A stretch of DNA of 64,000 bases from Grimontia marina (GTDB taxonomy: Bacteria; Pseudomonadota; Gammaproteobacteria; Enterobacterales; Vibrionaceae). Positions within the stretch are counted from its first letter, which is position 1, and each line of letters opens with the position of its first letter. The DNA is taken from assembly GCF_900060185.1 (NCBI RefSeq), contig NZ_FIZY01000008.1:62001-126000 (forward strand), in the 5' to 3' direction. A program made the position numbers and the translations under genes. The notes beneath the pieces are model-generated. The model ran no database searches, was not told the origin of the DNA, and was given only the letters and a program-made list of their open reading frames with translations. Below are positions 1-10,100 of the stretch, piece by piece.

Positions 1-92
1 CTGAAATCAACCAAAAAGCCTCTTGCCCTCAAAGAGCGAAGAAAATGGATCATTCGCAACTCCGTCTTTTCGATGTCAAAAATCTCGGCCAT
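1..92 (-). CDS. Start of probable CoxE-like protein, cut by window edge
   Basis: The minus-strand frame after coxD stays open to the window edge. The likely start is the ATG at 92, which has GGAGA seven to eight bases upstream; an in-frame ATG at 143 is possible but its ribosome site is too close. Only about 30 residues are visible (begins MAEIFDIEKTELRMIHFLRS). In cox operons the gene after the MoxR-type coxD is usually coxE, a von Willebrand factor A protein that works with CoxD in active-site maturation. The identity rests on position; the visible part alone is not diagnostic. Confidence 0.45.
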   Translation of the reverse strand, partial: MAEIFDIEKTELRMIHFLRSLRARGFLVDF

Positions 93-149
93 TAGGTTTC
101 TCCAATACGGCGCAAAAACCACTTCGATATGACAAGAAAGCATTGCCCT

Positions 150-1109
150 TCACTTTGCGATCACCACCAGTTTTTCGAGTTCATCTGTTGTTAGCTGAAA
201 GCGGTCCTCTTTGTGCTTTAACAAGCAGGTCAGGCTAAGATGCAAACACTCAAGGTTGTCATCCAACGATTTGTACTCCAGCCCTAACAGGGCCTCAGCC
301 CAATCCAGTGTTTCAGCTATTCCCGGCACTTTTTTTAACTCTCTGCGTCTTAACGCTTGGACAAACCGACTAATCTGCTCTGCGAGTCTTATGTCAATGT
401 CCGGTATTCGCGCGACAACAATGGCTAACTCTTCTTGTGCTGTTGGGTAGTCGATATAGTGATACAGACAGCGACGACGTAGTGCATCACTCAAGGTTCT
501 GGTGCCATTAGAGGTTAAAATCACCAAGGGCGAGGACTTTGCTTTTAATGTGCCAATTTCCGGTATCGTGACTTGAAACTCGCCCAAGAGTTCCAGCAGA
601 AAGGCTTCGAACTCTTGATCTGCGCGATCAATTTCATCGATCAACAACACGGAGGGCTCCACCGTCCTCATCGCTTTGAGTAACGGCCTCTCCAACAAAT
701 ATTTCTCTGCGTAAATTTCGCCTTCAATATCAATATCTTGTTGTTTTTCCAAAAGCCTGATACTGAGGAGCTGACGCTGATAATTCCATTCGTACAATGT
801 CTGACTGACTGAAAGCCCCTCGTAACACTGTAATCGGATCAAAGGGCGACCCAGGCTGGCGGCTATCTGTGTGGCGACCGATGTTTTCCCTACACCCGCC
901 TCCCCCTCCAACAGCAAGGGCCTTTCCAGTTGTTTCATCAATGACAAGCTAAACGCCAGGCTCTTATCGCAAATGTACCCGCCAGCCTTCAATGCATGCC
1001 GAATGTCCATCACCGTTTGGGGGAAATCTGTCTCCCGCTGTCCCTGTCTTTCAGTCAATGGCTCTCTCCTCGACATGCTGCATCCAACCGACGATTGCTC
1101 GCTGCGCAT
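150..1109 (-). CDS. coxD: MoxR/CoxD-type AAA+ ATPase of the CO dehydrogenase operon
   Basis: A 319-residue AAA+ ATPase of the MoxR branch. The Walker A motif (GEAGVGKT) lies near residue 70 and Walker B (LLIDEIDRAD) near residue 155, followed by a sensor-like LTSNGTR. In Oligotropha-type systems CoxD is a cytoplasmic chaperone ATPase that helps build the Cu/S/Mo centre of CO dehydrogenase. The gene starts six bases after the stop of the coxL-coxG fusion and is followed at once by a probable coxE, so it is co-transcribed. The ATG at 1109 has only a weak ribosome site, and the ATG at 1076 is an alternative. Confident on family, fairly confident on the CoxD role from context. Confidence 0.85.
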   Translation of the reverse strand: MRSEQSSVGCSMSRREPLTERQGQRETDFPQTVMDIRHALKAGGYICDKSLAFSLSLMKQLERPLLLEGEAGVGKTSVATQIAASLGRPLIRLQCYEGLSVSQTLYEWNYQRQLLSIRLLEKQQDIDIEGEIYAEKYLLERPLLKAMRTVEPSVLLIDEIDRADQEFEAFLLELLGEFQVTIPEIGTLKAKSSPLVILTSNGTRTLSDALRRRCLYHYIDYPTAQEELAIVVARIPDIDIRLAEQISRFVQALRRRELKKVPGIAETLDWAEALLGLEYKSLDDNLECLHLSLTCLLKHKEDRFQLTTDELEKLVVIAK

Positions 1110-1115
1110 AGCCTG

Positions 1116-4100
1116 CTATTTCCCACCAAAGAGACGCTTGATACTGCGCCACAGAAGCCGTATTCCGAAGCTAAACGCATTGACGGATTTGGGGCCTTCT
1201 GCGAGACGTTCTTTTGCTTTTTCTGCAGCTTCACCACCGGATAATGCCGTTACCTGATCGGCATAATTTTTCCCAAACTGATCCAGTATTTGATCAGTGA
1301 CCTGTCCGATCATTCGGCCACCAAACGTCGCAAGCTTTCCTCGGACCTTGACGCGGGCATGGCCATTCAACACCATGCCAGAAGCTGTTTTACGCACGAC
1401 CGCCACCAGTTTCATCTCTGCTGAAGACGTACCCTTGGTATCTGTGCCCTGTCCTAGCATCACCATTGTCATTGCTGATGGGGACATTTCGAGCACTTCG
1501 ATATTGCCTTTAAAAGACATGGCCACTGGCCCCAGCTTGACACTGACTTCTCCGTCATAATGCGTTTCGTCAATCTGTGCAGTGATCGATGCACCGGGAA
1601 TACATGACGCAACTTTGCGTATGTCAGTCAATACTTCCCACCCCATCTCCGGTGGTTGACTCACAGGAAAGTCTTTTACAATCGCCATCCCCCCATCATC
1701 CTGCAGATGTTTCATGACAGTATCTTCAAGTGCATTCGTGGTGCTGGCATTGTGGCAGCAGGTTTTTTCGAACGTTTGCTTGTTGGCTTCCTCAACCAGT
1801 TTGTTCACATCCGGCGAATCCTCAATCTGGGTCAGTCCCAGTTTTTTCATTTCGCGCCAAGTGCGATAGGCGGTGTGAGGCATATCCATATGTGTCACCC
1901 CAAGGTGAGAAAACGCATCGACAACCGCCGAGGTAAAGCAAGGTATACTGCCAACATGGGGTGATTCGGCCACGCCTTTAGCACCAAGAGGATGATGAGG
2001 AGAAGGCGTCACGGTATGATCAGTTTCCCATTTCGGCGTTTCTACTGCGGTCGGAATAAAATAGTCCATCAAGGTGTTGCCGAGGATATTACCGTCGGCA
2101 TCAAACGGTAGCTCTTGCCCGAATGCAACGGCGTAACCCTCTGTCAGACCGCCATGAATTTGTCCTTCAATGATCATGGGGTTGATTCTGGTTCCGCAAT
2201 CATCAAGCGCATAGAAACGTCTGACTTTGGTCTCTCCCGTCCCTTTATCAATGTCTACCACACAGATGTAAGCACCAAATGGATAGGTGAAATTTGGCGG
2301 ATCATAGTAATTCACCGCCTCAAGGCCAGGCTCAATACCATTAGGCAATTGACCATACGAGACCGCGGCAATTTCCTTGATGGTTTTTTCCATACCCGGC
2401 ACGCCTTTGACGGCAAACCTGTCTTCCTGCCACTCAAGGCTGTCTTCAGATACTTCCATCATTGCAGCAGCAAGTTTTCGAGCCTTGGCACGTATTTCTC
2501 TCGCCGCTTTTGCAACAGCCGCCGCCGCAACAGGCGTTGAGCGTGAACCGTAGGTACCAAGACCATAAGGTGCAGTATCGGTGTCGCCTTCTTCAATCGT
2601 TATCAAATCAGAATCAACACCCAACTCTGTAGCTATGATTTGTGCATAGGTCGTCGCGTGTCCCTGCCCTTGGGAAATCGTCCCCATGCGGGCAATAATA
2701 CTGCCATCCGGATGCATCCTTATCTCGGCACTGTCAAACATGCCAATACCGAGAATGTCACAATTTCGGGTTGGCCCAGCACCCACGATTTCAGTAAAGG
2801 TACATACGCCGATCCCCATCAACTCCCCGTTTTCGCGCTTTACTTTTTGTTCTTCGAGCAGCGCGGGATAGTCGACGGCATCCATCACCTTTTGCAGGGC
2901 AAAGTGGTAATTGCCGCTATCGAGTTGCCACCCTAATGCAGTGTCATAAGGAAACTGCTCAGGTTTAACAAAATTTCGCATACGGATTTCGGCGAGGGAC
3001 ACGCCAAGTTTGTGAGCCAGCACATCCATCATTCTTTCAATCACGTAGACGGCTTCTGTCACCCTGAATGAGCATCGATACGCCACTCCGCCTGGGGCTT
3101 TATTGGTATACACACCAACCACGTTCAAATAGGCGACGGGAATATCATAAGAGCCGGTGCAGATATTCATGAAACCGGCGGGCCACTTAGTAGGCTGAGC
3201 TTGTGAATTAAACGCACCGTGATCACCCAATACGTTGACGCGCAGTGCCTGAATACGCCCCTGCTCGTCGGCCGCAATTTCGCCTGTCATGAAATAATCG
3301 CGCGCCCACGCTGTCGTCGACAAATGCTCGGTACGGTTCTCAACGAATTTAACGGGACGTCCAAGTACAATGGAGGCCACAATGGCAACAACATACCCTG
3401 GATAAATCCCCACTTTATTGCCAAACCCTCCGCCGATATCTGGTGAAATCACGCGAACCTTACTCTCTGAAATACCTGAGAGCGATGACACAACGGTGCG
3501 GACAACATGAGGAGCCTGAGAGGTGACATAGACAGTCAGGTTACCTTTGACCGGGTCAAACGAGGCAACACAACCACAGGTTTCAAGTGGACTTGGATGA
3601 ACACGCGGGTAATACATGGTTTCTTTGACAGTCACCGGTGCTTTCTCAAAAACCGATTCCGTTCCTTCTTTGTCACCCACATCCCATTCAAAAATTTTAT
3701 TCGGATGACTTTGCTCAACCTCTCCATGCTCATCCAGCAGATCATCACGGACGATAGGGGCGCCGTCTACCATAGACTGGTAAGGATCAACCAAGGGAGG
3801 CAGTATTTCGTATTCCACTTCAACAAGTTCAATGGCATCTGCTGCTATGTATCTGTCATCTGCGATAACTGCAGCGACTTCCTGATATTGAAAGTGGACT
3901 TTTTCATCAGCAAGGACGGCCTGCTTGTCAGCAGCAAGCGTCGGCATCCAGTGCAAATTAAGGGGTTTAAGATCCTCGGCAGTAAGAACAGCATGAACGC
4001 CAGGTAATGCGAGGGCTTTTTCTTTGTTGATCGAGACAATTCGGGCGTGGGCATACGGGCTACGCACCATATCTACGAAAACCATACCTGGTAGTTTTAC

Positions 4101-4244
4101 GTCATCGACGTACTGCCCCCTACCCTGTACAAATTTTGGATCTTCCTTGCGCTTGCGCGAGCAACCGATGCCCTGAACTCTTTTCGTCACCTCTGAGAGA
4201 TCGCCTTCTTCGTTGGTGTTTAGATCTTGCATACTCGATACCAT
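1116..4244 (-). CDS. coxL: CO dehydrogenase large subunit fused to CoxG-like domain
   Basis: Molybdopterin-binding large subunit of an aerobic carbon monoxide dehydrogenase, which oxidises CO to CO2. Residues about 20-810 match CoxL. The loop AYRCSFR, with Cys near residue 391, is the form I signature; the cysteine corresponds to the Cu-binding Cys388 of Oligotropha. Xanthine dehydrogenases and form II enzymes lack it. The protein is about 240 residues longer than CoxL (~809). The extra part, from about residue 840, is CoxG/SRPBCC-like (SCIPGASITAQ, then VKLGPVAMSFKG) and ends in a basic amphipathic tail. CoxG is normally a separate membrane-anchoring protein. I chose the ATG at 4244 because AGGGGA lies six bases upstream; the ATG at 4265 has none. 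It lies 31 bases after coxS. Confidence 0.88.
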   Translation of the reverse strand: MVSSMQDLNTNEEGDLSEVTKRVQGIGCSRKRKEDPKFVQGRGQYVDDVKLPGMVFVDMVRSPYAHARIVSINKEKALALPGVHAVLTAEDLKPLNLHWMPTLAADKQAVLADEKVHFQYQEVAAVIADDRYIAADAIELVEVEYEILPPLVDPYQSMVDGAPIVRDDLLDEHGEVEQSHPNKIFEWDVGDKEGTESVFEKAPVTVKETMYYPRVHPSPLETCGCVASFDPVKGNLTVYVTSQAPHVVRTVVSSLSGISESKVRVISPDIGGGFGNKVGIYPGYVVAIVASIVLGRPVKFVENRTEHLSTTAWARDYFMTGEIAADEQGRIQALRVNVLGDHGAFNSQAQPTKWPAGFMNICTGSYDIPVAYLNVVGVYTNKAPGGVAYRCSFRVTEAVYVIERMMDVLAHKLGVSLAEIRMRNFVKPEQFPYDTALGWQLDSGNYHFALQKVMDAVDYPALLEEQKVKRENGELMGIGVCTFTEIVGAGPTRNCDILGIGMFDSAEIRMHPDGSIIARMGTISQGQGHATTYAQIIATELGVDSDLITIEEGDTDTAPYGLGTYGSRSTPVAAAAVAKAAREIRAKARKLAAAMMEVSEDSLEWQEDRFAVKGVPGMEKTIKEIAAVSYGQLPNGIEPGLEAVNYYDPPNFTYPFGAYICVVDIDKGTGETKVRRFYALDDCGTRINPMIIEGQIHGGLTEGYAVAFGQELPFDADGNILGNTLMDYFIPTAVETPKWETDHTVTPSPHHPLGAKGVAESPHVGSIPCFTSAVVDAFSHLGVTHMDMPHTAYRTWREMKKLGLTQIEDSPDVNKLVEEANKQTFEKTCCHNASTTNALEDTVMKHLQDDGGMAIVKDFPVSQPPEMGWEVLTDIRKVASCIPGASITAQIDETHYDGEVSVKLGPVAMSFKGNIEVLEMSPSAMTMVMLGQGTDTKGTSSAEMKLVAVVRKTASGMVLNGHARVKVRGKLATFGGRMIGQVTDQILDQFGKNYADQVTALSGGEAAEKAKERLAEGPKSVNAFSFGIRLLWRSIKRLFGGK

Positions 4245-4275
4245 CACACTTCCCCTTGTTTGCATCGACCAGAAC

Positions 4276-4755
4276 TCAGTTTGCTTCGCGAAGGTTTTTC
4301 CCTGCGGTGATCACTGCTTTCACGATGTTCTGATAGCCAGTACATCTGCATAAGTTGCCTGATAAGCCCCACCTTACTTCTTCTTCAGTTGGGTCTGGGT
4401 TTTCTTGTAAAAACCGATAGGCACGCATCAACATGCCCGGTGTACAAAACCCACATTGCAGACCATGCTCTTCAATAAATGCCGCCTGAACCGCATGAAG
4501 GCCTTGCTCATCGGCCAACCCCTCAACCGTCACAACATCCTTACCCGCCACCTGAACAGCCAGCACGGTACAAGATTTCATCGATTCTCCGTCGACATCT
4601 ACCGTGCAAACTCCACAATGACTGGTTTCACAACCAATATGAGTGCCCGTGATACCCACGACTTCCCTCAGTGCGTGAACTAACAATGTGCGCGGATCGA
4701 TCTCAATTTCTGTCGGTTTTCCATTAAGTCGAAATGAAACAGTGTGCTTTGTCAT
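4276..4755 (-). CDS. coxS: CO dehydrogenase small [2Fe-2S] subunit
   Basis: A 159-residue ferredoxin-like subunit of a molybdenum hydroxylase. It shows the N-terminal plant-type [2Fe-2S] cysteines ([10 protein letters not shown] plus a later Cys in MKSCTV) and the C-terminal all-helical cluster motif (CGFCTPGM and CRCTGYQN). It relays electrons from the Mo site in CoxL to the FAD in CoxM. Length and motifs are complete for the family. It sits between coxM and coxL in the usual M-S-L order. A GAAGGA lies about ten bases before the ATG. Confidence 0.93.
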   Translation of the reverse strand: MTKHTVSFRLNGKPTEIEIDPRTLLVHALREVVGITGTHIGCETSHCGVCTVDVDGESMKSCTVLAVQVAGKDVVTVEGLADEQGLHAVQAAFIEEHGLQCGFCTPGMLMRAYRFLQENPDPTEEEVRWGLSGNLCRCTGYQNIVKAVITAGKNLREAN

Positions 4756-4886
4756 TCCTGTAATCCTTCAGTAATGTGCCATGCAATGTTTTTAGGGAGA
4801 TATCGGTTACGTGTATGCGGTATTGGTATGTTTGTTTGGCATCCATATTCACCGACGATTAACCTGCATACTGATGCAACTGTGGC

Positions 4887-5747
4887 TTATTTTCTCGCGA
4901 TTGCATCTTGCAACGCACGATGCAGCATCTCGCCAGCCATTGCCGTTTTGTACTCTTCATTTCCACGTTGATCTGCAGCGGGTTCAGTACTTTGCATGGC
5001 AAGTTGTACAGCGGCATTTAAGCGTTCAGGGGTAGGCTTGTGTCCCTCCAATACCCACTCTGCCTTACGTGCCCGAAAGGCAGTAGGACCGAGATTGGTC
5101 AGAGCAATTCTTACGTCGGAACAAACGTCACCATTGACGTTCAAAGACACAGCACATGCGGCAGTGGCAAAATCACCGGTTTTGCGTTTCAACTTTCTAA
5201 ATCCCCACTGACGTGCGCCAGCCTGCTTGGAGATCTCAATCCGAGCGAGAATTTCACCTGCGCTAAGGTCGGTAAGATACGTACCGAGGAAAAAATCATT
5301 GGCAGCGACAATCCGTTTTCCCTTTTCGCCGACAATGTGAAATGTCGCATCCAGAGCTAGCATTACTGCAGGTTGGTCATTGGCAGGATCCCCATGCGCG
5401 ATATCACCCCCTATGGTGCCTTTATTTCTCACCTGAGGATCGGCTATCCATTTTGTCGCTTCCATTAAAAGAGGACACAATTCCGCCAAGGGCTCATGGC
5501 GCAATATATTGTTTTCAGAAGTCATGGCACCGATGGAAATTACATCGTCGCGGACAGATATTCCTTTCAGTTCTGCGATATTCTGCATATCAATAAGGTG
5601 AACCGGCTCGGCAAATCGCATTTTCATCATGGGTAAAAGGCTGTGACCACCTGCTAATAATTTTGCGTCATTACCAAACTTGCGCAACAAATCAAGAGCT
5701 TCAGGAATAGACCCTGGGGCGAAGTAGTTAAAGTGCTTAGCTATCAT
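4887..5747 (-). CDS. coxM: CO dehydrogenase medium FAD subunit
   Basis: A 286-residue FAD-binding subunit of the CO dehydrogenase/xanthine dehydrogenase family. The two FAD signatures are present: AGGHSLLP near residue 32 and TIGGDIAHGDPAND near residue 110. It passes electrons from CoxS to the respiratory quinone pool in known CO oxidisers. It is the first gene of the leftward cox operon, with GGAGAG nine bases before the ATG. It is separated from coxS by 131 bases in which I see no terminator. No coxB or coxC gene is visible upstream. Confidence 0.92.
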   Translation of the reverse strand: MIAKHFNYFAPGSIPEALDLLRKFGNDAKLLAGGHSLLPMMKMRFAEPVHLIDMQNIAELKGISVRDDVISIGAMTSENNILRHEPLAELCPLLMEATKWIADPQVRNKGTIGGDIAHGDPANDQPAVMLALDATFHIVGEKGKRIVAANDFFLGTYLTDLSAGEILARIEISKQAGARQWGFRKLKRKTGDFATAACAVSLNVNGDVCSDVRIALTNLGPTAFRARKAEWVLEGHKPTPERLNAAVQLAMQSTEPAADQRGNEEYKTAMAGEMLHRALQDAIARK

Positions 5748-6123
5748 TTACAACTCTCCGTAAGAACGACCCTTATGCAATTAGTGTAGTTAGCTCGTTG
5801 ATTTCTGTCTAAATCCAAAAATCCAAACGGGCACCAAGTAAAATTGCCTGTTAATACTTACAACACGTCAGCTATCGCTATCGCTCTTCCTCTGCCACTG
5901 AAGTGCATTAGATTGACAAATCAATATGTATCTGCAAGCAGACTTGATAAGTAAACTCAGTCTTGTTCCTTAGTTTTAACATTCACAAACATTTAGGCGT
6001 GGACAGTACCGTTTTATGCACCAATGGTACATTTTTTGGCTTTTGGCGGTTTGGCATCTCGGTTTATTTATTGAATTATGAAATAAGTTTTTTATTAATA
6101 TGAATGGACGAAGCACTGATTGA
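5748..6123. other. Divergent intergenic region, cox operon / AraC-like gene
   Basis: An AT-rich spacer of about 375 bases between the leftward coxM and the rightward HTH gene. It must hold the cox promoter. I find no convincing -35/-10 pair for either direction and no clear operator. A tiny frame at 6100-6123 (seven codons, MNGRSTD then stop) runs into the start of the HTH gene and overlaps its upstream stop codon; it may only be chance. Confidence 0.5.
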
Positions 6124-6459
6124 ATGGTCTTGATAAAAAATGTTGGCTATCCTTCAACCAACGACATTGCTACACAGGTTCAGGCATTTATTTTACAAAG
6201 CCCAGGCAAGTTCCCCAGTGCCGAACAAGTCTCGGCACACTTTCATTGCTCACTAAGAGTCTTAAACCGAAAGCTGTCAGAATCTGGCCAAACTTATCAA
6301 AAGGTGTTGGGCAAAACACGTCAAAATCTCGCAGTGAAGTACTTACAGCAGACAAGTATGAAATTTGAAGATATTTCGACACTGGTGGGCTTCTCCGAAC
6401 CCGCAAACTTTTATAAAGCCTTTAAAAAGTGGACAGGAAGAACTCCGGTTGAATACTGA
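6124..6459 (+). CDS. AraC-family HTH protein lacking a sensor domain
   Basis: A 111-residue protein that is almost only an AraC-type double helix-turn-helix: a first helix set around residues 30-60 (SAEQVSAHFHCSLRVLNRKL) and the family signature FEDISTLVGFSEPANFYKAF near the C-terminus, ending KWTGRTPVEY. Full AraC/OruR-type regulators are about 300 residues with an N-terminal ligand domain, absent here. An in-frame TGA lies directly before the ATG, so the frame cannot extend upstream. It may be a free-standing DNA-binding protein or the surviving 3' end of a larger regulator. Its position divergent to coxM and just outside the NRPS island leaves its target open. Confidence 0.75.
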   Translation: MVLIKNVGYPSTNDIATQVQAFILQSPGKFPSAEQVSAHFHCSLRVLNRKLSESGQTYQKVLGKTRQNLAVKYLQQTSMKFEDISTLVGFSEPANFYKAFKKWTGRTPVEY

Positions 6460-6556
6460 AATAGCCCAAAGTAAATTGATTGTCCAAGCCTAGCTAGAAC
6501 GTCATCCTCTCCAGTATTTATAACCGAATGTTAAATATTTCTTCGCAAAAAATGAA

Positions 6557-6586
6557 AAAAGCCGCTGGCTCTCACCAGCAGCTTTT
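6557..6586 (-). terminator. Hairpin copy of the ackA terminator
   Basis: The arms AAAAGCCGCTGG and CCAGCAGCTTTT enclose a six-base loop, with one mismatch. Flanking A and T tracts allow function in both directions. It corresponds base for base to the ackA terminator at 52421-52450 and lies 98 bases past the AraC-like gene, which it may also terminate. Confidence 0.7.
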
Positions 6587-6610
6587 CTTATTCATTTCTA
6601 CATTCGTTTG

Positions 6611-6664
6611 TTACTTTACGAATCCTGCAGCTTGTGAGGCAATCACGAACTCTTCATTGGTTGG
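6611..6664 (-). pseudogene. Orphan C-terminal end of an acetate kinase gene
   Basis: Read on the minus strand, this segment encodes PTNEEFVIASQAAGFVK and a stop. The intact ackA in this window ends PTNEEFVIASQAAEFAN and a stop. Beyond position 6664 the similarity fades and no further acetate kinase sequence follows. The spacing from stop codon to terminator hairpin is identical in both copies. It is therefore the severed 3' end of a second, diverged ackA or of the ancestral ackA displaced by the island. Confidence 0.85.
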
Positions 6665-7191
6665 ATTTCTATTCGTATGGTGTAAACAATCTTAGTTTAT
6701 TTCCTAGTGAAACTCTTCATCGGGTCACGCTATCAACCCGCCTCGCGATATAAACCCACCATAAAACACCAACGTCAAATTTGCTGATTCGAGCATGTCA
6801 ATAAAAATGACCGTTCAATGAAAAAATTGTAGTCACTCAGAGATATACATAAAGAACAACATGCTAAATTTATGACATTCTATTCATTTAACGACATGTT
6901 CCTCAATTTGCCTCAAAAGCTCCTCGAATCATTAACCTCAGGTCATGAGAAGCATGCATGACTCACACTATCATGCAGCACATTGTATCGTATAATATTG
7001 ATAATGAAGAACATCCACCCCGCAATTAACATCAATTCGTATTCTGTAACACCTGTAACAAGATATTAAATATAGAGAACCGAATCCAGCCCAAGGAAAG
7101 AATGCTTGGAAAATTAGGCAGCGTAACGTTTATATCCCTTTCGACTATTAAGGTGGTAGTCAACAGTGTTTGTGGTTCAGGGAAAGAAGTG
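6665..7191 (+). other. Leader region of the biosynthetic operon
   Basis: About 525 AT-rich bases between the ackA remnant and the first synthetase. No gene is supported in either direction. It should hold the main promoter of the cluster and, if the promoter is the one at 6991, about 200 bases of untranslated leader. I see no riboswitch or clear operator. Confidence 0.5.
6968..6996 (+). promoter_or_regulatory. Candidate sigma-70 promoter for the biosynthetic operon
   Basis: A perfect -10 hexamer TATAAT stands at 6991-6996. The -35 position 17 bases upstream (CTATCA) matches the consensus at only three of six positions, so activator help may be needed. The region is AT-rich and chance matches are common. 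Confidence 0.3.
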
Positions 7192-10100
7192 ATGTACTCA
7201 AAGATAGATACGCTTGGAGATGTACTTGCAAGGGCTAGCAAGATTGAAGGAAAGGGTATCTACTTTTCGCATCACAGAGATAGCGCAACTTTTCTGAGTT
7301 ACACTCAGTTGTGGCACGATGCGAATCAACTCGCCTGCACGTGGCGCAATCTGGGCGTAAAGCCGAAACAGAAAATTGTTTTTCAGCTAGAAGACAACAA
7401 AAATTTCGTCACTGCTTTTTGGGCTTCAATCATTGGAGGCTTCATCCCTGTCCCTGTTGCGTATGGCAACACTGATGCCCATTTCAAAAAACTTGATGCC
7501 ATATTTTCCGTTTTAGAAGAAAGTTGGACAGTCACTGACTCCAGTTCAGAAACGACATTATTTGGCAAAAATCAGCAATCAAAACTCCTTTCTGTCGATA
7601 TTGACAGTGACAAGGCTCTGCCAAAAATCCATACACCAAACACAACCTCAGACAATTTGGCGTTTATTCAGTTCTCTTCAGGCTCTACAGGTCTGCCAAA
7701 AGGCGTCATGTTGAGCCACAAAAACATCATTACAAACAACATCGCCACGATTGAAGCGACAGAGACAACGCAAGCTGATACGACGTTCAGCTGGATGCCA
7801 TTAACACACGACATGGGTCTAATTGGTTTTCACATCAATCCTATGATGGTGGGTTGTGATCAATACATCATGCCAACAGCCAGCTTTATTCGTGATCCTT
7901 TGAGTTGGATTCGAAATGTAAGCGACGCTAGAGCGACCGTTCTATCCTCCCCTAATTTCGGTTACCACTACCTACTAAAGCGGCTTGAAAACAGTAAGAA
8001 AAACCCTAACTGGGAACTGAACAATGTCAGGCTCATTTTTAATGGTGCTGAACCCATCAATGTCGATTTGTGCAATGCATTTTTAGACAAACTGAGTGCC
8101 TTTAACCTCAAAAGTAACGTGATGTTTCCCGTATACGGACTGGCCGAAGCCACACTGGGAGTGACATTTCCCAAAGCGGGAAAAACCTTGCAAAGCATCA
8201 CACTCGACAGAGCAACACTTCATATGGGTACAAAAGCCCAAGAAGACAATAACGGGGCTTCCTTTGTTGCTCTGGGCTCACCGATCCCTGGCATGGAAAT
8301 CAGAATCGTAAAAGGGAGCGAGCACTGCGAAGAGCTAACTGTTGGTGATATTCACATTAAAGGTGACAGCGTCACTCGTGGGTATTTTAACGCGCCAGAA
8401 AAAACGGCCGAGACCATTTCTGAAGATGGCTGGCTAGCAACCGGTGATCTTGGATTTATAAAAGATGGCGATCTTTATGTAACGGGTCGAAGCAAAGATC
8501 TTATTATCATAAACGGTCAGAATATCTACCCTCATGACCTCGAGCAGTCGCTAGCCACTAGCGAGTTGACACCTTTGGGCTCGGTCGCGGTGGTATCAAT
8601 CACCCCTTCAAAAGAAACAGCTATGCCAAAGTTGGCTGTCTTCGTTCAGTATCGCGGATCTTTGGAAGCGTTTATAACGGTGAAAACGCACGTTGAATCA
8701 ACGCTTTCAGCTGAACATGGCATTTTCCCCGATGTGGTCATTCCCATTAAGTTAATTCCGAAAACCACCAGCGGCAAGGTGCAACGTTTTCAACTGAAGC
8801 AACGAGCCGAAAAGGGCGAATTCGAACAGATAACCTCAGACATTCAGAATTTAGTCAGTGAGAAACGCAATGATTCTCCGCTAACAGAAACGGAAAATCG
8901 ACTTTCAGGGTTATGGCAAGAAGTACTTCGTTGCTCCTCGGTACGCAAATCCGACAATTTCTTCGCCAAGGGTGGCAACTCTTTGGATGCAGTGTTTCTG
9001 CTTCAGCGAATTTCTCATACATTCGGAATAGAAGTGCCTCAATCAGACCTTCATTCCTATTTAACGCTTGAAACCATGGCGAAAGCCATTGATGACACCG
9101 CTTTACAAAAAGACGCCGCGGCTCCCCTCTTCGTACAGGAAACACAAGGCGCGTACGCTTTAACAAAAGCCCAGTTGGCGATGTTTGCCCTATGCCAACG
9201 AGACACTCATACGGCTTACAACATCACTGCAGCAGTGTCCATTGAGTCTATTGTCAACCGCTCTCTCATAACCGCGAGTGCCAAATCCGTTTTCAGCAAT
9301 CATCACCAAGTGTTGGGAGCCAAAATTGAGGTTTTAGATGGCCAGCCTCAATGGGTGTGCGGCGTTAAAAACTCCCTACACGCGATTGGTCAAGAGATTG
9401 AGTTTAGAGAAGATACTCCTCTAGAGACACAATTAGAAAACGTTGCAGAACCGTTTTCGATATTAGATGAACGCCTTGTACGCCTCTATTTTGGCTACCA
9501 TCTCGGAAAGACAGTTTTAATCATTGATTGCCACCACTTGCTTTGCGATGGGCTCTCTCTTCCAAACCTGTTTGATGAATGGGTATCAACGATATGTGGC
9601 CAAACCAAACCAAATTCTCAAACCACGAATGCGTTTGCTCACTACGCACGCTATCAATCAGTAACCAACCAACACAAACTGAACTATTGGCAAGCATCCA
9701 CAAAAACACGACCAGAAGACCTTGTGTGGCCGCTTCAATCCAAAAGGCCTGCAAAACAGGACTTTCAAGGGTTCGCAGCACTCTCGTCGTTCAGTAAAGC
9801 CGATACAAAAAAATTGGAAAAGCTGGGAGCAGAAAGTGGTACCAGCCTGCAAAACCTGCTGCAAAATATGTTTCAAATTTGGGTGTCAAAACACTGCGGA
9901 CAAACACAGTTTTCTATCAGCATCCCCGTTACTCAACGCACGCCTTCATCCATTTTATTGCCGGGGATGTTTGTTGACACTCTGCTCGTTGACGCTCACG
10001 TGGATTACTCGCTGTCTGCTAGAGAAAACCTGCGAACTCTTGAGCTTCATATTAAGGAACGACATGACAACCTCATCCCGTTCTCAGACGTAGTCAGTCT

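Larger units (their letters stand above)
6557..6664. repeat. Left direct copy of the ackA 3' end plus terminator
   Basis: This 108-base stretch aligns without gaps to 52421-52528, the terminator and last codons of ackA. By hand count 85 of 108 positions match, concentrated in the hairpin and in the coding part. It marks the left edge of the biosynthetic island; the right copy lies about 45.9 kb away in the same orientation. Confidence 0.85.

Noticed and set aside
2115-2540. Rightward open frames opposite coxL
   Set aside because: They are shadows of coxL; the translations have no domain-like pattern while the sense strand matches CoxL throughout.
1116-4244. Xanthine dehydrogenase instead of CO dehydrogenase
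   Set aside because: The AYRCSFR loop and the neighbouring coxM, coxS and coxD genes fit CO dehydrogenase; xanthine dehydrogenase large subunits lack that cysteine loop.
7102-7191. Upstream ATG as the start of synthetase 1
   Set aside because: The extra 30 residues match nothing in the FAAL family and lack a ribosome site; the ATG at 7192 has one and begins at the usual family position.
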